Shown: in pieces, positions 36,960 to 48,400 of the stretch
How the letters are laid out: every line of letters starts with the position of its first letter
Numbering within the stretch: position 1 is the first letter of the stretch
Source: Talinum fruticosum
Lineage: Eukaryota > Streptophyta > Magnoliopsida > Caryophyllales > Talinaceae
Reading direction: 5' to 3'
DNA: 64,000 bases
NCBI GenBank assembly: GCA_021018815.1
Contig: JAITYX010000089.1
Location: 2,139,822-2,203,821, forward strand
The notes under the pieces: model-generated
The model's database searches: none
What the model was told of the DNA's origin: nothing
Seen by the model: the letters and a program-made list of their open reading frames with translations, nothing else
Translations under genes and position numbers: made by a program

Positions 36960-37720
36960 GGTAAGTTCTCTGTCTTCTCTCCGACCAAGTAGTTCGTTCT
37001 CCACAGCGAGTTATGGTTAGATTTTGATGAATATGGAAGAAAAGAAAGCTTAGAAGAATTATTGTAATATTTTTTAAATAAAATAAAATAAAATTTTGAT
37101 ATAATAGAGGAATGAATTTTGATACGAGAGGGAATTAAAAATGTTGGCTTTAGAGAAAATTTAATACCAAAAATTTAAAGACATGAGATTCTATTCTCAC
37201 AGCCGTCAATTTTTGTTCTTAAAATTTATTTTCTCAATTGTAATATTTTTATTTAGGTAGATGAATTTTGATAAGCAGTAATGGCACATGTGTATTTGAT
37301 TTTGTGAGGACTTACTTAGGACCCAACACCAATATACAAGACTCGTAAATTCAAGAGTTGACAATGTAGTAGCAGAAGCTTATGTTGTCTACTAAATGAA
37401 GTTGGTGTGGAGTTTAGTAAATTCATAAAACCTCAACTTATTGTCAAGTCACGACTCATCCATCGATTATAACCAAATTCTGCAACTACACCAATAGATA
37501 TGAACGCATTTCCAATCCAGATTCCTAACTAACAAAGACTTCATTGTTAAACCCAACTAGCATTTTCAACGAGTTTTGGGAAATAAAGTGAATTCACATA
37601 ATATTACATTCAATCTTCAAAACTAGCTTCCCTAACTGTAGAAATCCAAAGTAACAACTTGTTGAACATATTCCATGTCAAAATTCAAGATCTAACTTTT
37701 AACATAACGCACGAGGCATT
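36960..37720. other. AT-rich intergenic sequence
   Basis: No gene, RNA or bounded repeat seen. Confidence 0.5.
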
Positions 37721-37724
37721 AAAT

Positions 37725-38890
37725 CACTATCACCTCTCCAAGAACCCCTTTGTACATATTTACACGGTCTCCGAAAGATTCAACCCTAGGGCGTGCCACC
37801 TTAATGTTGGGTTCAAATAGCAACACTTCTTCAAATGCCTTGAGGGCACCCTAGAGATCTTTCTTCTTCTCATATGCATCACCCAGGTTGTTCCAGTCGT
37901 CACGTAGCTCGGCTAAAGTTTCACGGCTTTCGCAAGCCGGGCGATACCCTTTTGAGCTTTCCATCATGGACATAGCTCACACCTAGGGCATTGTAAACCT
38001 GTTCATGGACATCGTCTACGTTCTTAGCCATACATAAGCAATTACATTCACTAGAGGACAACAATTTCATAACAAATAAAACCCACCTTCCCCAAAAGTT
38101 AAAATGACAAAAATTTTGTAATCAGCATTGACGAGTAATAAGTCTCGACGAGAAAGGGTGCTCGAAAAAACTAAGGTACATTAGGCATAAATGATGTTCT
38201 TTTTGGTTGAGCTGAGAGCAATGGTGGAAATAAACAACAACAAACAAGTAAAACATTATTTTGGGTAGAAAAACTAAAGTGTGTTTAAGCCTTATTGAAG
38301 GACCCATCATCCTTCTCCATGCTTGAAAAGCCAAGTACCATGTTAACACTTGAGATGAAACAAGGACATTTAAGTTCGGTGTGAAAAGACCCATCAAAAT
38401 ATACATTCACACCGACACCCACATCAAAATGAGGTATAGAGAGGCCGAGATATAAGTAACTCGAACAATGTTTGTAAAAGAGCCATCAAAAGTTTTGAAA
38501 CAGTCTACAATGTATTTAAACGTAAGTAAAAAGAGACTAGCAGTGAGATTTGCATTGAAACCGCAACGGAAATAAATGTACAAGAAAGATGGTCGAGCAT
38601 AACCGTTTTGGGAACTCATCGGGCTAATTATTTGATTAGAATTAACGAGAAAATGAAAAGAGAAATTGAGTTTTGAATGTCTAGCATAACTATCACGTTT
38701 ATATTACTAAAATAAATGATGCGAAACCCGGGCAAGATCCTGGTCATCTCTATCCTATTTTTCAATTGATCGAAGCAAGTACTTAGTAGCAGTTGGATAA
38801 AACTTTCTTCTCTACATTATTGCTCCAAGTTCAAAAAGTTTAGTAGCACTTGTATCACCACTCCTAACTTGCTCCCGAAAATGCAACAAA
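37725..38890 (-). pseudogene. Decayed TPR-domain protein gene (chloroplast TPR family-like)
   Basis: Two exon relics on the minus strand. Exon A (38890-38728) reads GDTSATKLFELGAIM, stop, RRKFYPTATKYLLRSIEK, stop, DRDDQDLAR. Exon B (37998-37725) reads VYNALGVSYVHDGKL, then with a frame change GIARLAKAVKL, stop, PSYVT, then WNNLGDAYEKKKDL, stop, [20 protein letters not shown] and a MYKGV ending. GT (after 38728) and AG (before 37998) bracket a 0.73-kb intron, so this is a decayed intron-containing gene, not a retrocopy. The order matches the C-terminal TPRs of a plant plastid TPR protein as I remember it. At least four stops and two frame changes are seen, so it is dead. The 5' exons were not found. 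Confidence 0.65.
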
Positions 38891-38965
38891 ATGGTAATGA
38901 GAGATCACTTGAGTCGGCAATATTGTGGAGGTGCTGAGTAGCAAAAAAGGTTCCAGTGAATGGAA

Positions 38966-39112
38966 GAACAGTGGATTCCTTGGTTTAAATTTCAGAATAT
39001 GAAAAATGAAAACAGTTTTTCTATTATCCGACCAATTAATCCACGTTTGTAGTTCTTAAATGAGAATAATTTAATCGGAACAATGGACTCCTCGGATTAA
39101 ATTTCAGAATAT
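38966..39112. repeat. Short direct repeat (~35 bp, ~111-bp spacing)
   Basis: GAACAGTGGATTCCTTGG plus TTTAAATTTCAGAATAT near 38968 is echoed by GAACAATGGACTCCTCGG plus ATTAAATTTCAGAATAT near 39079, just inside the first telomeric block. Confidence 0.6.
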
Positions 39113-39156
39113 ATATAGGAATATATGCTTTCAAAACATTTAAGAATTTACATAAT

Positions 39157-39258
39157 TTAGGGTTTAGGGTTTAGGGTTTATGGTTTTTTAGGTTTAGAGT
39201 TTAGGGTTTAGGGTTTAGGGTTAGGGGTTTAGGGTTTAGTGTATAGGGTTTAGGGTTT
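39157..39258 (+). repeat. Interstitial telomeric repeat block, TTTAGGG orientation
   Basis: About 14 TTTAGGG-like units with variants (TTTATGG, TTTAGAG, TTTAGTG). Same orientation as the terminal array, about 3.2 kb before it. Confidence 0.9.
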
Positions 39259-39398
39259 GAAATTGAAATTTAAAATTTGAAATTGAAAATTTGAATAAAA
39301 ATTTCAAAATTAAAATTTCAAATGAAAAATTTCAATTTTCAATTGAAATTTTCATTTGAAATTTCAAAATATTATTAAACTATTCATAAAATATTCGT
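39259..39398. repeat. AT-rich AAATTTGAAATTT block with a long hairpin
   Basis: Made of GAAATTT/AAATTTC words. About 39318-39369 forms a near-perfect inverted repeat around TTTCAATTTTCAATTGAAA. Same sequence type as 40346-41230. Confidence 0.75.
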
Positions 39399-39599
39399 TT
39401 TGGCACGCTTTAAGAAGAGGCCCCGTTTTAGCTCTACAACCGCTGTACCAGTTTTCACTAGAAATTTGACTTATACTTCCTTATCTATGTTATCATATGG
39501 TTTGGCTAAAGTGAACATAATGGGGGAGTTTTTGAGATTCATGATAAGGAACATTCATATGCCATATGTCAAAAGATTGACCTCCAACATATACTTCCA

Positions 39600-40345
39600 T
39601 GCCATATGTCTAGACATGAACCTCGCATGCTTCCCGAGGTAGCCCAACATCCAAGTGTGCACGGTTCTCGAGGTGGGCCCCAGCACCAATAGCTCACGCT
39701 TCCCAAGGTGGCCTCCGCCGTAGCACACGCTTCCCGAGTTGGCCTCTAACCGCCGTAGTGCACGCTTCTCGAGGTGGGTCCCGCTGCCATAGTACACGCT
39801 TCCGAGGTAGGTCCCGTTGACGTACCGCACATTCCCTAAGGTTGCCTCTAGTCGCGTAGGGCATGCTTCCCGAGGTGGGTCTCGCTGCCGTTAGCACACG
39901 CTCCGAAGGTGGCCTCCAGCCGCCGTAGCACAAGCTTCACGAGGTGGGTCCCGCTGCCGTAGCGCACATTTCCCGAGGTGGGTCCCACCGCCATACCGTA
40001 CATTTCTCCAGGTGGCCCCCATCCGACGTAGCGCACGATTTTCGAGGTGGCTCCTATCGTTGTAGCGCACACTTCCCGAGGAGGCCCTCAACGGCTGTAG
40101 CGCACGTTTCTCGACGTTGGGCCCCGCGGTCGTAGCTTACGCTTCCCGAGGTGGGATGGCACGGTTCTCGTGGTAGGCCCCACCTTATGGGTAAATTGAA
40201 ATTCAAGCAAGACAAGTGCTCGTAATATCCCATATCGATGTAAACGCTTCCCGAGTTGGGCCTCAAGTAGTCGTGTGCATGCTTCCCGAGGTTCCCCATG
40301 AGGTGTGCCTCAAGTCATGGGCACGCTTCCCAAGGTGGGCCGTTC
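39600..40345. repeat. GC-rich subtelomeric satellite, ~35-42-bp units
   Basis: Degenerate tandem units with a core like CACGCTTCCCGAGGTGGG followed by a CCCGCTGCCGTAG-like part, about 17 recognisable units, most regular at 39640-40170. It sits abruptly between two AT-rich blocks. The minus-strand open frames across it only reflect the repeat. Confidence 0.85.
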
Positions 40346-41230
40346 ATATTTAATTTAAATTTAAATTTTTAAATTTGAAATTTAAAATTTCAATTTTAAT
40401 TCAATTTTCAATTTTGAAATTTCAAAGTTGAAATTTCAAATTTCAAAGTTGAAATTTCAAATTTGACATTTTAAATTTGACATTTCAATTTTGAATTTTG
40501 AATTTTGAAAATTCCAATATCAACTTTTAACTTTGATATTTCATATATTTCGTTTTCAATTTCAACCCCGAGACATATTTCGCGGTGTCGGGTTGGGTCT
40601 TGAATGTTTTTAAATGAATAATTCATTTTGTTTTCATGGGTTGGAAATCTATCCATTGAAGTTTGAAGGTATTTTATATTGTAGTTTTAAAGAGAATGCA
40701 TGAAATTGTTAAGTACATTCACAAATGGTAAAATCTTTGTGACACGGAAATTTCGAACGACATAAGATTAAATCATCCACTTTGATTTAAAATTGAACTT
40801 TTAAATTTTAAATTTGAACTTTCACATTTACACATTAAAATTTTTAATTTCAATTATCAAATTTGAAAATTTGAAAATTGAAATTTGAAAAATTTGAAAA
40901 ATTATAAATTTCAAATTTTCAAATCTAAATTTGAATTTGAAAATTTGGAAATTTTAAATAAAAATATGAAAAATTCAAATTTGAAATTTAAAAATTTAAA
41001 CTTTAAAATTTAAATTTTGAAATTTAAAAATTAAAAATTTGAAATTTGAAATTTAAAAATTAAAAATTTGAAATTTGAAATTTAAAAATTAAAAATTTTA
41101 AATTTGAAATTTAAAAATTAAAAATTTGAAATTTGAAATTTAAAATTTCCAAATTTAAAATTTCATATATAAAGTCCTTAATTTGAATTTTTAATTTTTA
41201 AATTTAATTTAAAAATTTTCTATTTCAAAC
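40346..41230. repeat. AT-rich satellite (AAATTTGAAATTT words)
   Basis: Only A/T-rich words of the GAAATTT and TTTAAAATT kind, with a ~29-bp period most regular at about 41015-41145. A short non-repetitive piece lies at about 40545-40800. No genes. Confidence 0.8.
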
Positions 41231-42465
41231 ACTAAACCCTAAACCCTAAACCCTAAACTAGGGGTGTGCAAAACCGGTTAACCGTGTTTTCGGCTAACCG
41301 ATTTTCGGATAGTTAAAACCCCAAACCGTAACCGATCTGATTTTTCCGGTTAACCGACGTTGCGGTTAACCGAGCTTACTGGATCGGCAAAATCCCGATC
41401 CGTAACCGAATTGAAAAGTCCGGTTAACCTGAAAAATCGGATCGGCTTACGGTTAACCGAGGTTGCAAAATAAATTCGATCTTAGTAGCAAGTTGCGGAA
41501 TTAAGTTCGGGAATTTCGAGCAAGATTAGGTGGCAGCAGCAAGGGGCAAGCACCACCAGCAGCAGCGAAGCACCACCACCAGCAGAACGAGGACGAAGGG
41601 GAGGAAAAGAGAGAGAGAGGGGCGAACCCGGGTCGAATGAGCGTTGCCGGGCCGAGTATCGTCCGTAGGTTGCCTGGCTGCCTGCAGAATGAGGACGAGA
41701 GGGGAAGGTAAAGGGAGAGAGAGAGGAGGTCGACGAGGACAGAGGGGGAGGCGAGAGGGAGAGAGAGAGGGAGGTCGACGAGGCTGCAACGAAGACTGGC
41801 GAGAGTACCAAAGAAACGACTAGGGTTTCAGACTTTCGAGCATTTTATATTTTTTAAAAATTCGGTTCGATTAACCGAAAATTTTCAAATCGAGAGCCAG
41901 TATCCGAACCGTTAACCAAATAATTTTTTATAAAAAACTTATTCGGTTAATCGCTTTTGAATCGGTTTTCGGGTCGGCTTTTCAATTTCGGTTTTTTCGT
42001 ACAGCTCTACCCTCAACCACAAACCCTAAACCCTAAACCTTCAACCCTAAAATATAAACCCTAAACCCCTAAAACATAAACCTAAACCCTAAACCTTAAA
42101 CCCTAAATCGCAAACCCTAAACCCTAAACACTAAACCCTAAAACCTAAACCCTAAACTCTAAACCCTAAACCCTAAACTCTAAACCCTAAACCCTAAACC
42201 ATGAACTTTAAACCCTAAACCCTAAAGCCGAAATCCTAAAGGCTAAACCCTAAACCCTAAACCCTAAACCCTAAACCTAAACCCTAAACCCTAAACTCAG
42301 TAACCCTAAACCCCAAACCCCAAACACTAAACCCCAAACCCCAAACCCTAGGCCCCAAACCATAAACCCCAAACCCCAAACCCCAAACCGTAAACCCTAA
42401 ACTCCAAACCAGTAAATTCTAAACCCTAACCCCTAAATCCTAAACCCTAATTATGAAACCCTAAA
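41231..42465 (-). repeat. Telomeric repeat block in inverted orientation (CCCTAAA)
   Basis: Degenerate CCCTAAA units on the plus strand, opposite to the terminal array, with many variants such as CCCCAAA and CCTAAAC. It is interrupted by the element at 41259-42009 and flips to TTTAGGG at 42466-42470. Confidence 0.9.
41259..42009. mobile_element. 751-bp non-autonomous hAT-like element inside telomeric repeats
   Basis: Ends TAGGGGTGTGCAAAACCGG and, in reverse complement, TAGAGCTGTACGAAAAAACC, an imperfect terminal inverted repeat. An 8-bp target duplication flanks it: CCCTAAAC (41251-41258) and CCCTCAAC (42010-42017, one mismatch). The outer parts are packed with GGTTAACCG/CGGTTAAC palindromes. 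A GC/GA-rich core at about 41520-41820 has low-complexity open frames but no transposase. Confidence 0.7.
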
Positions 42466-42469
42466 GGTA

Positions 42470-45400
42470 TTAGGGTTTAGGGTTTAGGGTTTGAAGGTTA
42501 GGGTTTAGGGTTTGGGGTTTAGGGTTTAGGGTTTAGGGTTTAGGGTGTAGGGTTTAGGGTGTAGGGTTTAGGGTTTAGGGTTTAGGACTTAGGGTTTAGG
42601 GTTTAGGGTTTAGGGTTTAGGGTTTAGGGTTAGGGTTTAGGAGTTTAGGATTTAGGCTTTAGGATTTCGGGTTTAGGGTTTAGGAGTTTAGGGTTTAGGG
42701 TTTAGGGTTTAGGAGTTTAGGGTTTAGGGTTTAGGGTTTAGGGTTTAGGGTTTAGGAGTTTAGGGTTTAGGGTTTAGGGTTAGGGTTTAGGGTTTAGGGT
42801 TTAGGGTTTAGGGTTTAGGGTTTAGGGTTTAGGGTTTAGGGTTTAGGGTTTAGGGTTTAGGGTTTAGGGTTTAGGGTTTAGGGTTTAGGGTTTAGGGTTT
42901 AGGGTTTAGGGTTTAGGGTTTAGGGTTTAGGGTTTAGGGTTTAGGGTTTAGGGTTTAGGGTTTAGGGTTTAGGGTTTAGGGTTTAGGGTTTAGGGTTTAG
43001 GGTTTAGGGTTTAGGGTTTAGGGTTTAGGGTTTAGGGTTTAGGGTTTAGGGTTTAGGGTTTAGGGTTTAGGGTTTAGGGTTTAGGGTTTAGGGTTTAGGG
43101 TTTAGGGTTTAGGGTTTAGGGTTTAGGGTTTAGGGTTTAGGGTTTAGGGTTTAGGGTTTAGGGTTTAGGGTTTAGGGTTTAGGGTTTAGGGTTTTAGGGT
43201 TTAGGGTTTAGGGTTTAGGGTTTAGGGTTTAGGGTTTAGGGTTTAGGGTTTAGGGTTTAGGGTTTAGGGTTTAGGGTTTAGGGTTTAGGGTTTAGGGTTT
43301 AGGGTTTAGGGTTTAGGGTTTAGGGTTTAGGGTTTAGGGTTTAGGGTTTAGGGTTTAGGGTTTAGGGTTTAGGGTTTAGGGTTTAGGGTTTAGGGTTTAG
43401 GGTTTAGGGTTTAGGGTTTAGGGTTTAGGGTTTAGGGTTTAGGGTTTAGGGTTTAGGGTTTAGGGTTTAGGGTTTAGGGTTTAGGGTTTAGGGTTTAGGG
43501 TTTAGGGTTTAGGGTTTAGGGTTTAGGGTTTAGGGTTTAGGGTTTAGGGTTTAGGGTTTAGGGTTTAGGGTTTAGGGTTTAGGGTTTAGGGTTTAGGGTT
43601 TAGGGTTTAGGGTTTAGGGTTTAGGGTTTAGGGTTTAGGGTTTAGGGTTTAGGGTTTAGGGTTTAGGGTTTAGGGTTTAGGGTTTAGGGTTTAGGGTTTA
43701 GGGTTTAGGGTTTAGGGTTTAGGGTTTAGGGTTTAGGGTTTAGGGTTTAGGGTTTAGGGTTTAGGGTTTAGGGTTTAGGGTTTAGGGTTTAGGGTTTAGG
43801 GTTTAGGGTTTAGGGTTTAGGGTTTAGGGTTTAGGGTTTAGGGTTTAGGGTTTAGGGTTTAGGGTTTAGGGTTTAGGGTTTAGGGTTTAGGGTTTAGGGT
43901 TTAGGGTTTAGGGTTTTTAGGGTTTAGGGTTTAGGGTTTAGGGTTTAGGGTTTAGGGTTTAGGGTTTAGGGTTTAGGGTTTAGGGTTTAGGGTTTAGGGT
44001 TTAGGGTTTAGGGTTTAGGGTTTAGGGTTTAGGGTTTAGGGTTTAGGGTTTAGGGTTTAGGGTTTAGGGTTTAGGGTTTAGGGTTTAGGGTTTAGGGTTT
44101 AGGGTTTAGGGTTTAGGGTTTAGGGTTTAGGGTTTAGGGTTTAGGGTTTAGGGTTTAGGGTTTAGGGTTTAGGGTTTAGGGTTTAGGGTTTAGGGTTTAG
44201 GGTTTAGGGTTTAGGGTTTAGGGTTTAGGGTTTAGGGTTTAGGGTTTAGGGTTTAGGGTTTAGGGTTTAGGGTTTAGGGTTTAGGGTTTAGGGTTTAGGG
44301 TTTAGGGTTTAGGGTTTAGGGTTTAGGGTTTAGGGTTTAGGGTTTAGGGTTTAGGGTTTAGGGTTTAGGGTTTAGGGTTTAGGGTTAGGGTTTAGGGTTT
44401 AGGGTTTAGGGTTTAGGGTTTTTAGGGTTTAGGGTTTAGGGTTTAGGGTTAGGGTTTAGGGTTTAGGGTTTAGGGTTTAGGGTTTAGGGTTTAGGGTTTT
44501 TTTAGGGTTTAGGGTTTAGGGTTTAGGGTTTAGGGTTTAGGGTTTAGGGTTTAGGGTTTAGGGTTTAGGGTTTAGGGTTTAGGGTTTAGGGTTTAGGGTT
44601 TAGGGTTTAGGGTTTAAAAGGGTTTAGGGTTTAGGGTTTAGGGTTTAGGGTTTAGGGTTTAGGGTTTAGGGTTTAGGGTTTTTAGGGTTTAGGGTTTAGG
44701 GTTTAGGGTTTAGGGTTTAGGGTTTAGGGTTTAGGGTTTAGGGTTTAGGGTTTAGGGTTTAGGGTTTAGGGTTTAGGGTTTAGGGTTTAGGGTTTAGGGT
44801 TTAGGGTTTAGGGTTTAGGGTTTAGGGTTTAGGGTTTAGGGTTTAGGGTTTAGGGTTTAGGGTTTAGGGTTTAGGGTTTAGGGTTTAGGGTTTAGGGTTT
44901 AGGGTTTAGGGTTTAGGGTTTAGGGTTTAGGGTTTAGGGTTTAGGGTTTAGGGTTTAGGGTTTAGGGTTTAGGGTTTAGGGTTTAGGGTTTAGGGTTTAG
45001 GGTTTAGGGTTTAGGGTTTAGGGTTTAGGGTTTAGGGTTTAGGGTTTAGGGTTTAGGGTTTAGGGTTTAGGGTTTAGGGTTTAGGGTTTAGGGTTTAGGG
45101 TTTAGGGTTTAGGGTTTAGGGTTTAGGGTTTAGGGTTTAGGGTTTAGGGTTTAGGGTTTAGGGTTTAGGGTTTAGGGTTTAGGGTTTAGGGTTTTAGGGT
45201 TTAGGGTTTAGGGTTTAGGGTTTAGGGTTTAGGGTTTAGGGTTTAGGGTTTAGGGTTTAGGGTTTAGGGTTTAGGGTTTAGGGTTTAGGGTTTAGGGTTT
45301 AGGGTTTAGGGTTTAGGGTTTAGGGTTTAGGGTTTAGGGTTTAGGGTTTAGGGTTTTTAGGGTTTAGGGTTTAGGGTTTAGGGTTTAGGGTTTAGGGTTT

Positions 45401-48400
45401 AGGGTTTAGGGTTTAGGGTTTAGGGTTTAGGGTTTAGGGTTTAGGGTTTAGGGTTTAGGGTTTAGGGTTTAGGGTTTAGGGTTTAGGGTTTAGGGTTTAG
45501 GGTTTAGGGTTTAGGGTTTAGGGTTTAGGGTTTAGGGTTTAGGGTTAGGGTTTAGGGTTTAGGGTTTAGGGTTTAGGGTTTAGGGTTTAGGGTTTAGGGT
45601 TTAGGGTTTAGGGTTTAGGGTTTAGGGTTTAGGGTTTAGGGTTTAGGGTTTAGGGTTTAGGGTTTAGGGTTTAGGGTTTAGGGTTTAGGGTTTAGGGTTT
45701 AGGGTTTAGGGTTTAGGGTTTAGGGTTTAGGGTTTAGGGTTTAGGGTTTAGGGTTTAGGGTTTAGGGTTTAGGGTTTAGGGTTTAGGGTTTAGGGTTTAG
45801 GGTTTAGGGTTTAGGGTTTAGGGTTTAGGGTTTAGGGTTTAGGGTTTAGGGTTTAGGGTTTAGGGTTTAGGGTTTAGGGTTTAGGGTTTAGGGTTTAGGG
45901 TTTAGGGTTTAGGGTTTAGGGTTTAGGGTTTAGGGTTTAGGGTTTAGGGTTTAGGGTTTAGGGTTTAAGGGTTTAGGGTTTAGGGTTTAGGGTTTAGGGT
46001 TTAGGGTTTAGGGTTTAGGGTTTAGGGTTTAGGGTTTAGGGTTTAGGGTTTAGGGTTTAGGGTTTAGGGTTTAGGGTTTAGGGTTTAGGGTTTAGGGTTT
46101 AGGGTTTAGGGTTTAGGGTTTAGGGTTTAGGGTTTAGGGTTTAGGGTTTAGGGTTTAGGGTTTAGGGTTTTAGGGTTTAGGGTTTAGGGTTTAGGGTTTA
46201 GGGTTTAGGGTTTAGGGTTTAGGGTTTAGGGTTTAGGGTTTAGGGTTTAGGGTTTAGGGTTTAGGGTTTAGGGTTTAGGGTTTAGGGTTTAGGGTTTAGG
46301 GTTTAGGGTTTAGGGTTTAGGGTTTAGGGTTTAGGGTTTAGGGTTTAGGGTTTAGGGTTTAGGGTTTTAGGGTTTAGGGTTTAGGGTTTAGGGTTTAGGG
46401 TTTAGGGTTTAGGGTTTAGGGTTTAGGGTTTAGGGTTTAGGGTTTAGGGTTTAGGGTTTAGGGTTTAGGGTTTAGGGTTTAGGGTTTAGGGTTTTAGGGT
46501 TTAGGGTTTAGGGTTTAGGGTTTAGGGTTTAGGGTTTAGGGTTTAGGGTTTAGGGTTTAGGGTTTAGGGTTTAGGGTTTAGGGTTTAGGGTTTAGGGTTT
46601 AGGGTTTAGGGTTTAGGGTTTAGGGTTTAGGGTTTAGGGTTTAGGGTTTAGGGTTTAGGGTTTAGGGTTTAGGGTTTAGGGTTTAGGGTTTAGGGTTTAG
46701 GGTTTAGGGTTTAGGGTTTAGGGTTTAGGGTTTAGGGTTTAGGGTTTAGGGTTTAGGGTTTAGGGTTTAGGGTTTAGGGTTTAGGGTTTAGGGTTTAGGG
46801 TTTAGGGTTTAGGGTTTAGGGTTTAGGGTTTAGGGTTTAGGGTTTAGGGTTTAGGGTTTAGGGTTTAGGGTTTAGGGTTTAGGGTTTAGGGTTTAGGGTT
46901 TAGGGTTTAGGGTTTAGGGTTTAGGGTTTAGGGTTTAGGGTTTAGGGTTTAGGGTTTAGGGTTTAGGGTTTAGGGTTTAGGGTTTAGGGTTTAGGGTTTA
47001 GGGTTTAGGGTTTAGGGTTTAGGGTTTAGGGTTTAGGGTTTAGGGTTTAGGGTTTAGGGTTTAGGGTTTAGGGTTTAGGGTTTTAGGGTTTAGGGTTTAG
47101 GGTTTAGGGTTTAGGGTTTAGGGTTTAGGGTTTTAGGGTTTAGGGTTTAGGGTTTAGGGTTTAGGGTTTAGGGTTTAGGGTTTAGGGTTTAGGGTTTAGG
47201 GTTTAGGGTTTAGGGTTTAGGGTTTAGGGTTTAGGGTTTAGGGTTTAGGGTTTAGGGTTTAGGGTTTAGGGTTTAGGGTTTAGGGTTTAGGGTTTAGGGT
47301 TTAGGGTTTAGGGTTTAGGGTTTAGGGTTTAGGGTTTAGGGTTTAGGGTTTAGGGTTTAGGGTTTAGGGTTTAGGGTTTAGGGTTTAGGGTTTAGGGTTT
47401 AGGGTTTAGGGTTTAGGGTTTAGGGTTTAGGGTTTAGGGTTTAGGGTTTAGGGTTTAGGGTTTAGGGTTTAGGGTTTAGGGTTTAGGGTTTAGGGTTTAG
47501 GGTTTAGGGTTTAGGGTTTAGGGTTTAGGGTTTAGGGTTTAGGGTTTAGGGTTTAGGGTTTAGGGTTTAGGGTTTAGGGTTTAGGGTTTAGGGTTTAGGG
47601 TTTAGGGTTTAGGGTTTAGGGTTTAGGGTTTAGGGTTTAGGGTTTAGGGTTTAGGGTTTAGGGTTTAGGGTTTAGGGTTTAGGGTTTAGGGTTTAGGGTT
47701 TAGGGTTTAGGGTTTAGGGTTTAGGGTTTAGGGTTTAGGGTTTAGGGTTTAGGGTTTAGGGTTTAGGGTTTAGGGTTTAGGGTTTAGGGTTTAGGGTTTA
47801 GGGTTTAGGGTTTAGGGTTTAGGGTTTAGGGTTTAGGGTTTAGGGTTTAGGGTTTAGGGTTTAGGGTTTAGGGTTTAGGGTTTAGGGTTTAGGGTTTAGG
47901 GTTTAGGGTTTAGGGTTTAGGGTTTAGGGTTTAGGGTTTAGGGTTTAGGGTTTAGGGTTTAGGGTTTAGGGTTTAGGGTTTAGGGTTTAGGGTTTAGGGT
48001 TTAGGGTTTAGGGTTTAGGGTTTAGGGTTTAGGGTTTAGGGTTTAGGGTTTAGGGTTTAGGGTTTAGGGTTTAGGGTTTAGGGTTTAGGGTTTAGGGTTT
48101 AGGGTTTAGGGTTTAGGGTTTAGGGTTTAGGGTTTAGGGTTTAGGGTTTAGGGTTTAGGGTTTAGGGTTTAGGGTTTAGGGTTTAGGGTTTAGGGTTTAG
48201 GGTTTAGGGTTTAGGGTTTAGGGTTTAGGGTTTAGGGTTTAGGGTTTAGGGTTTAGGGTTTAGGGTTTAGGGTTTAGGGTTTAGGGTTTAGGGTTTAGGG
48301 TTTAGGGTTTAGGGTTTAGGGTTTAGGGTTTAGGGTTTAGGGTTTAGGGTTTAGGGTTTAGGGTTTAGGGTTTAGGGTTTAGGGTTTAGGGTTTAGGGTT

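Noticed and set aside
38122..38619. Two adjacent open frames on the minus strand
   Set aside because: They lie in the intron of the dead TPR gene, show no known domain and end in unrelated frames.
39555..40299. Several overlapping open frames across the GC-rich satellite, rich in Arg, Gly and Pro
   Set aside because: They follow the satellite period and have no recognisable domain or codon pattern; they are by-products of the repeat.
41482..41811. Ser/Pro-rich open frame of about 109 codons
   Set aside because: It is low-complexity CT/GA sequence in the core of the hAT-like element, with overlapping frames open on the same strand.
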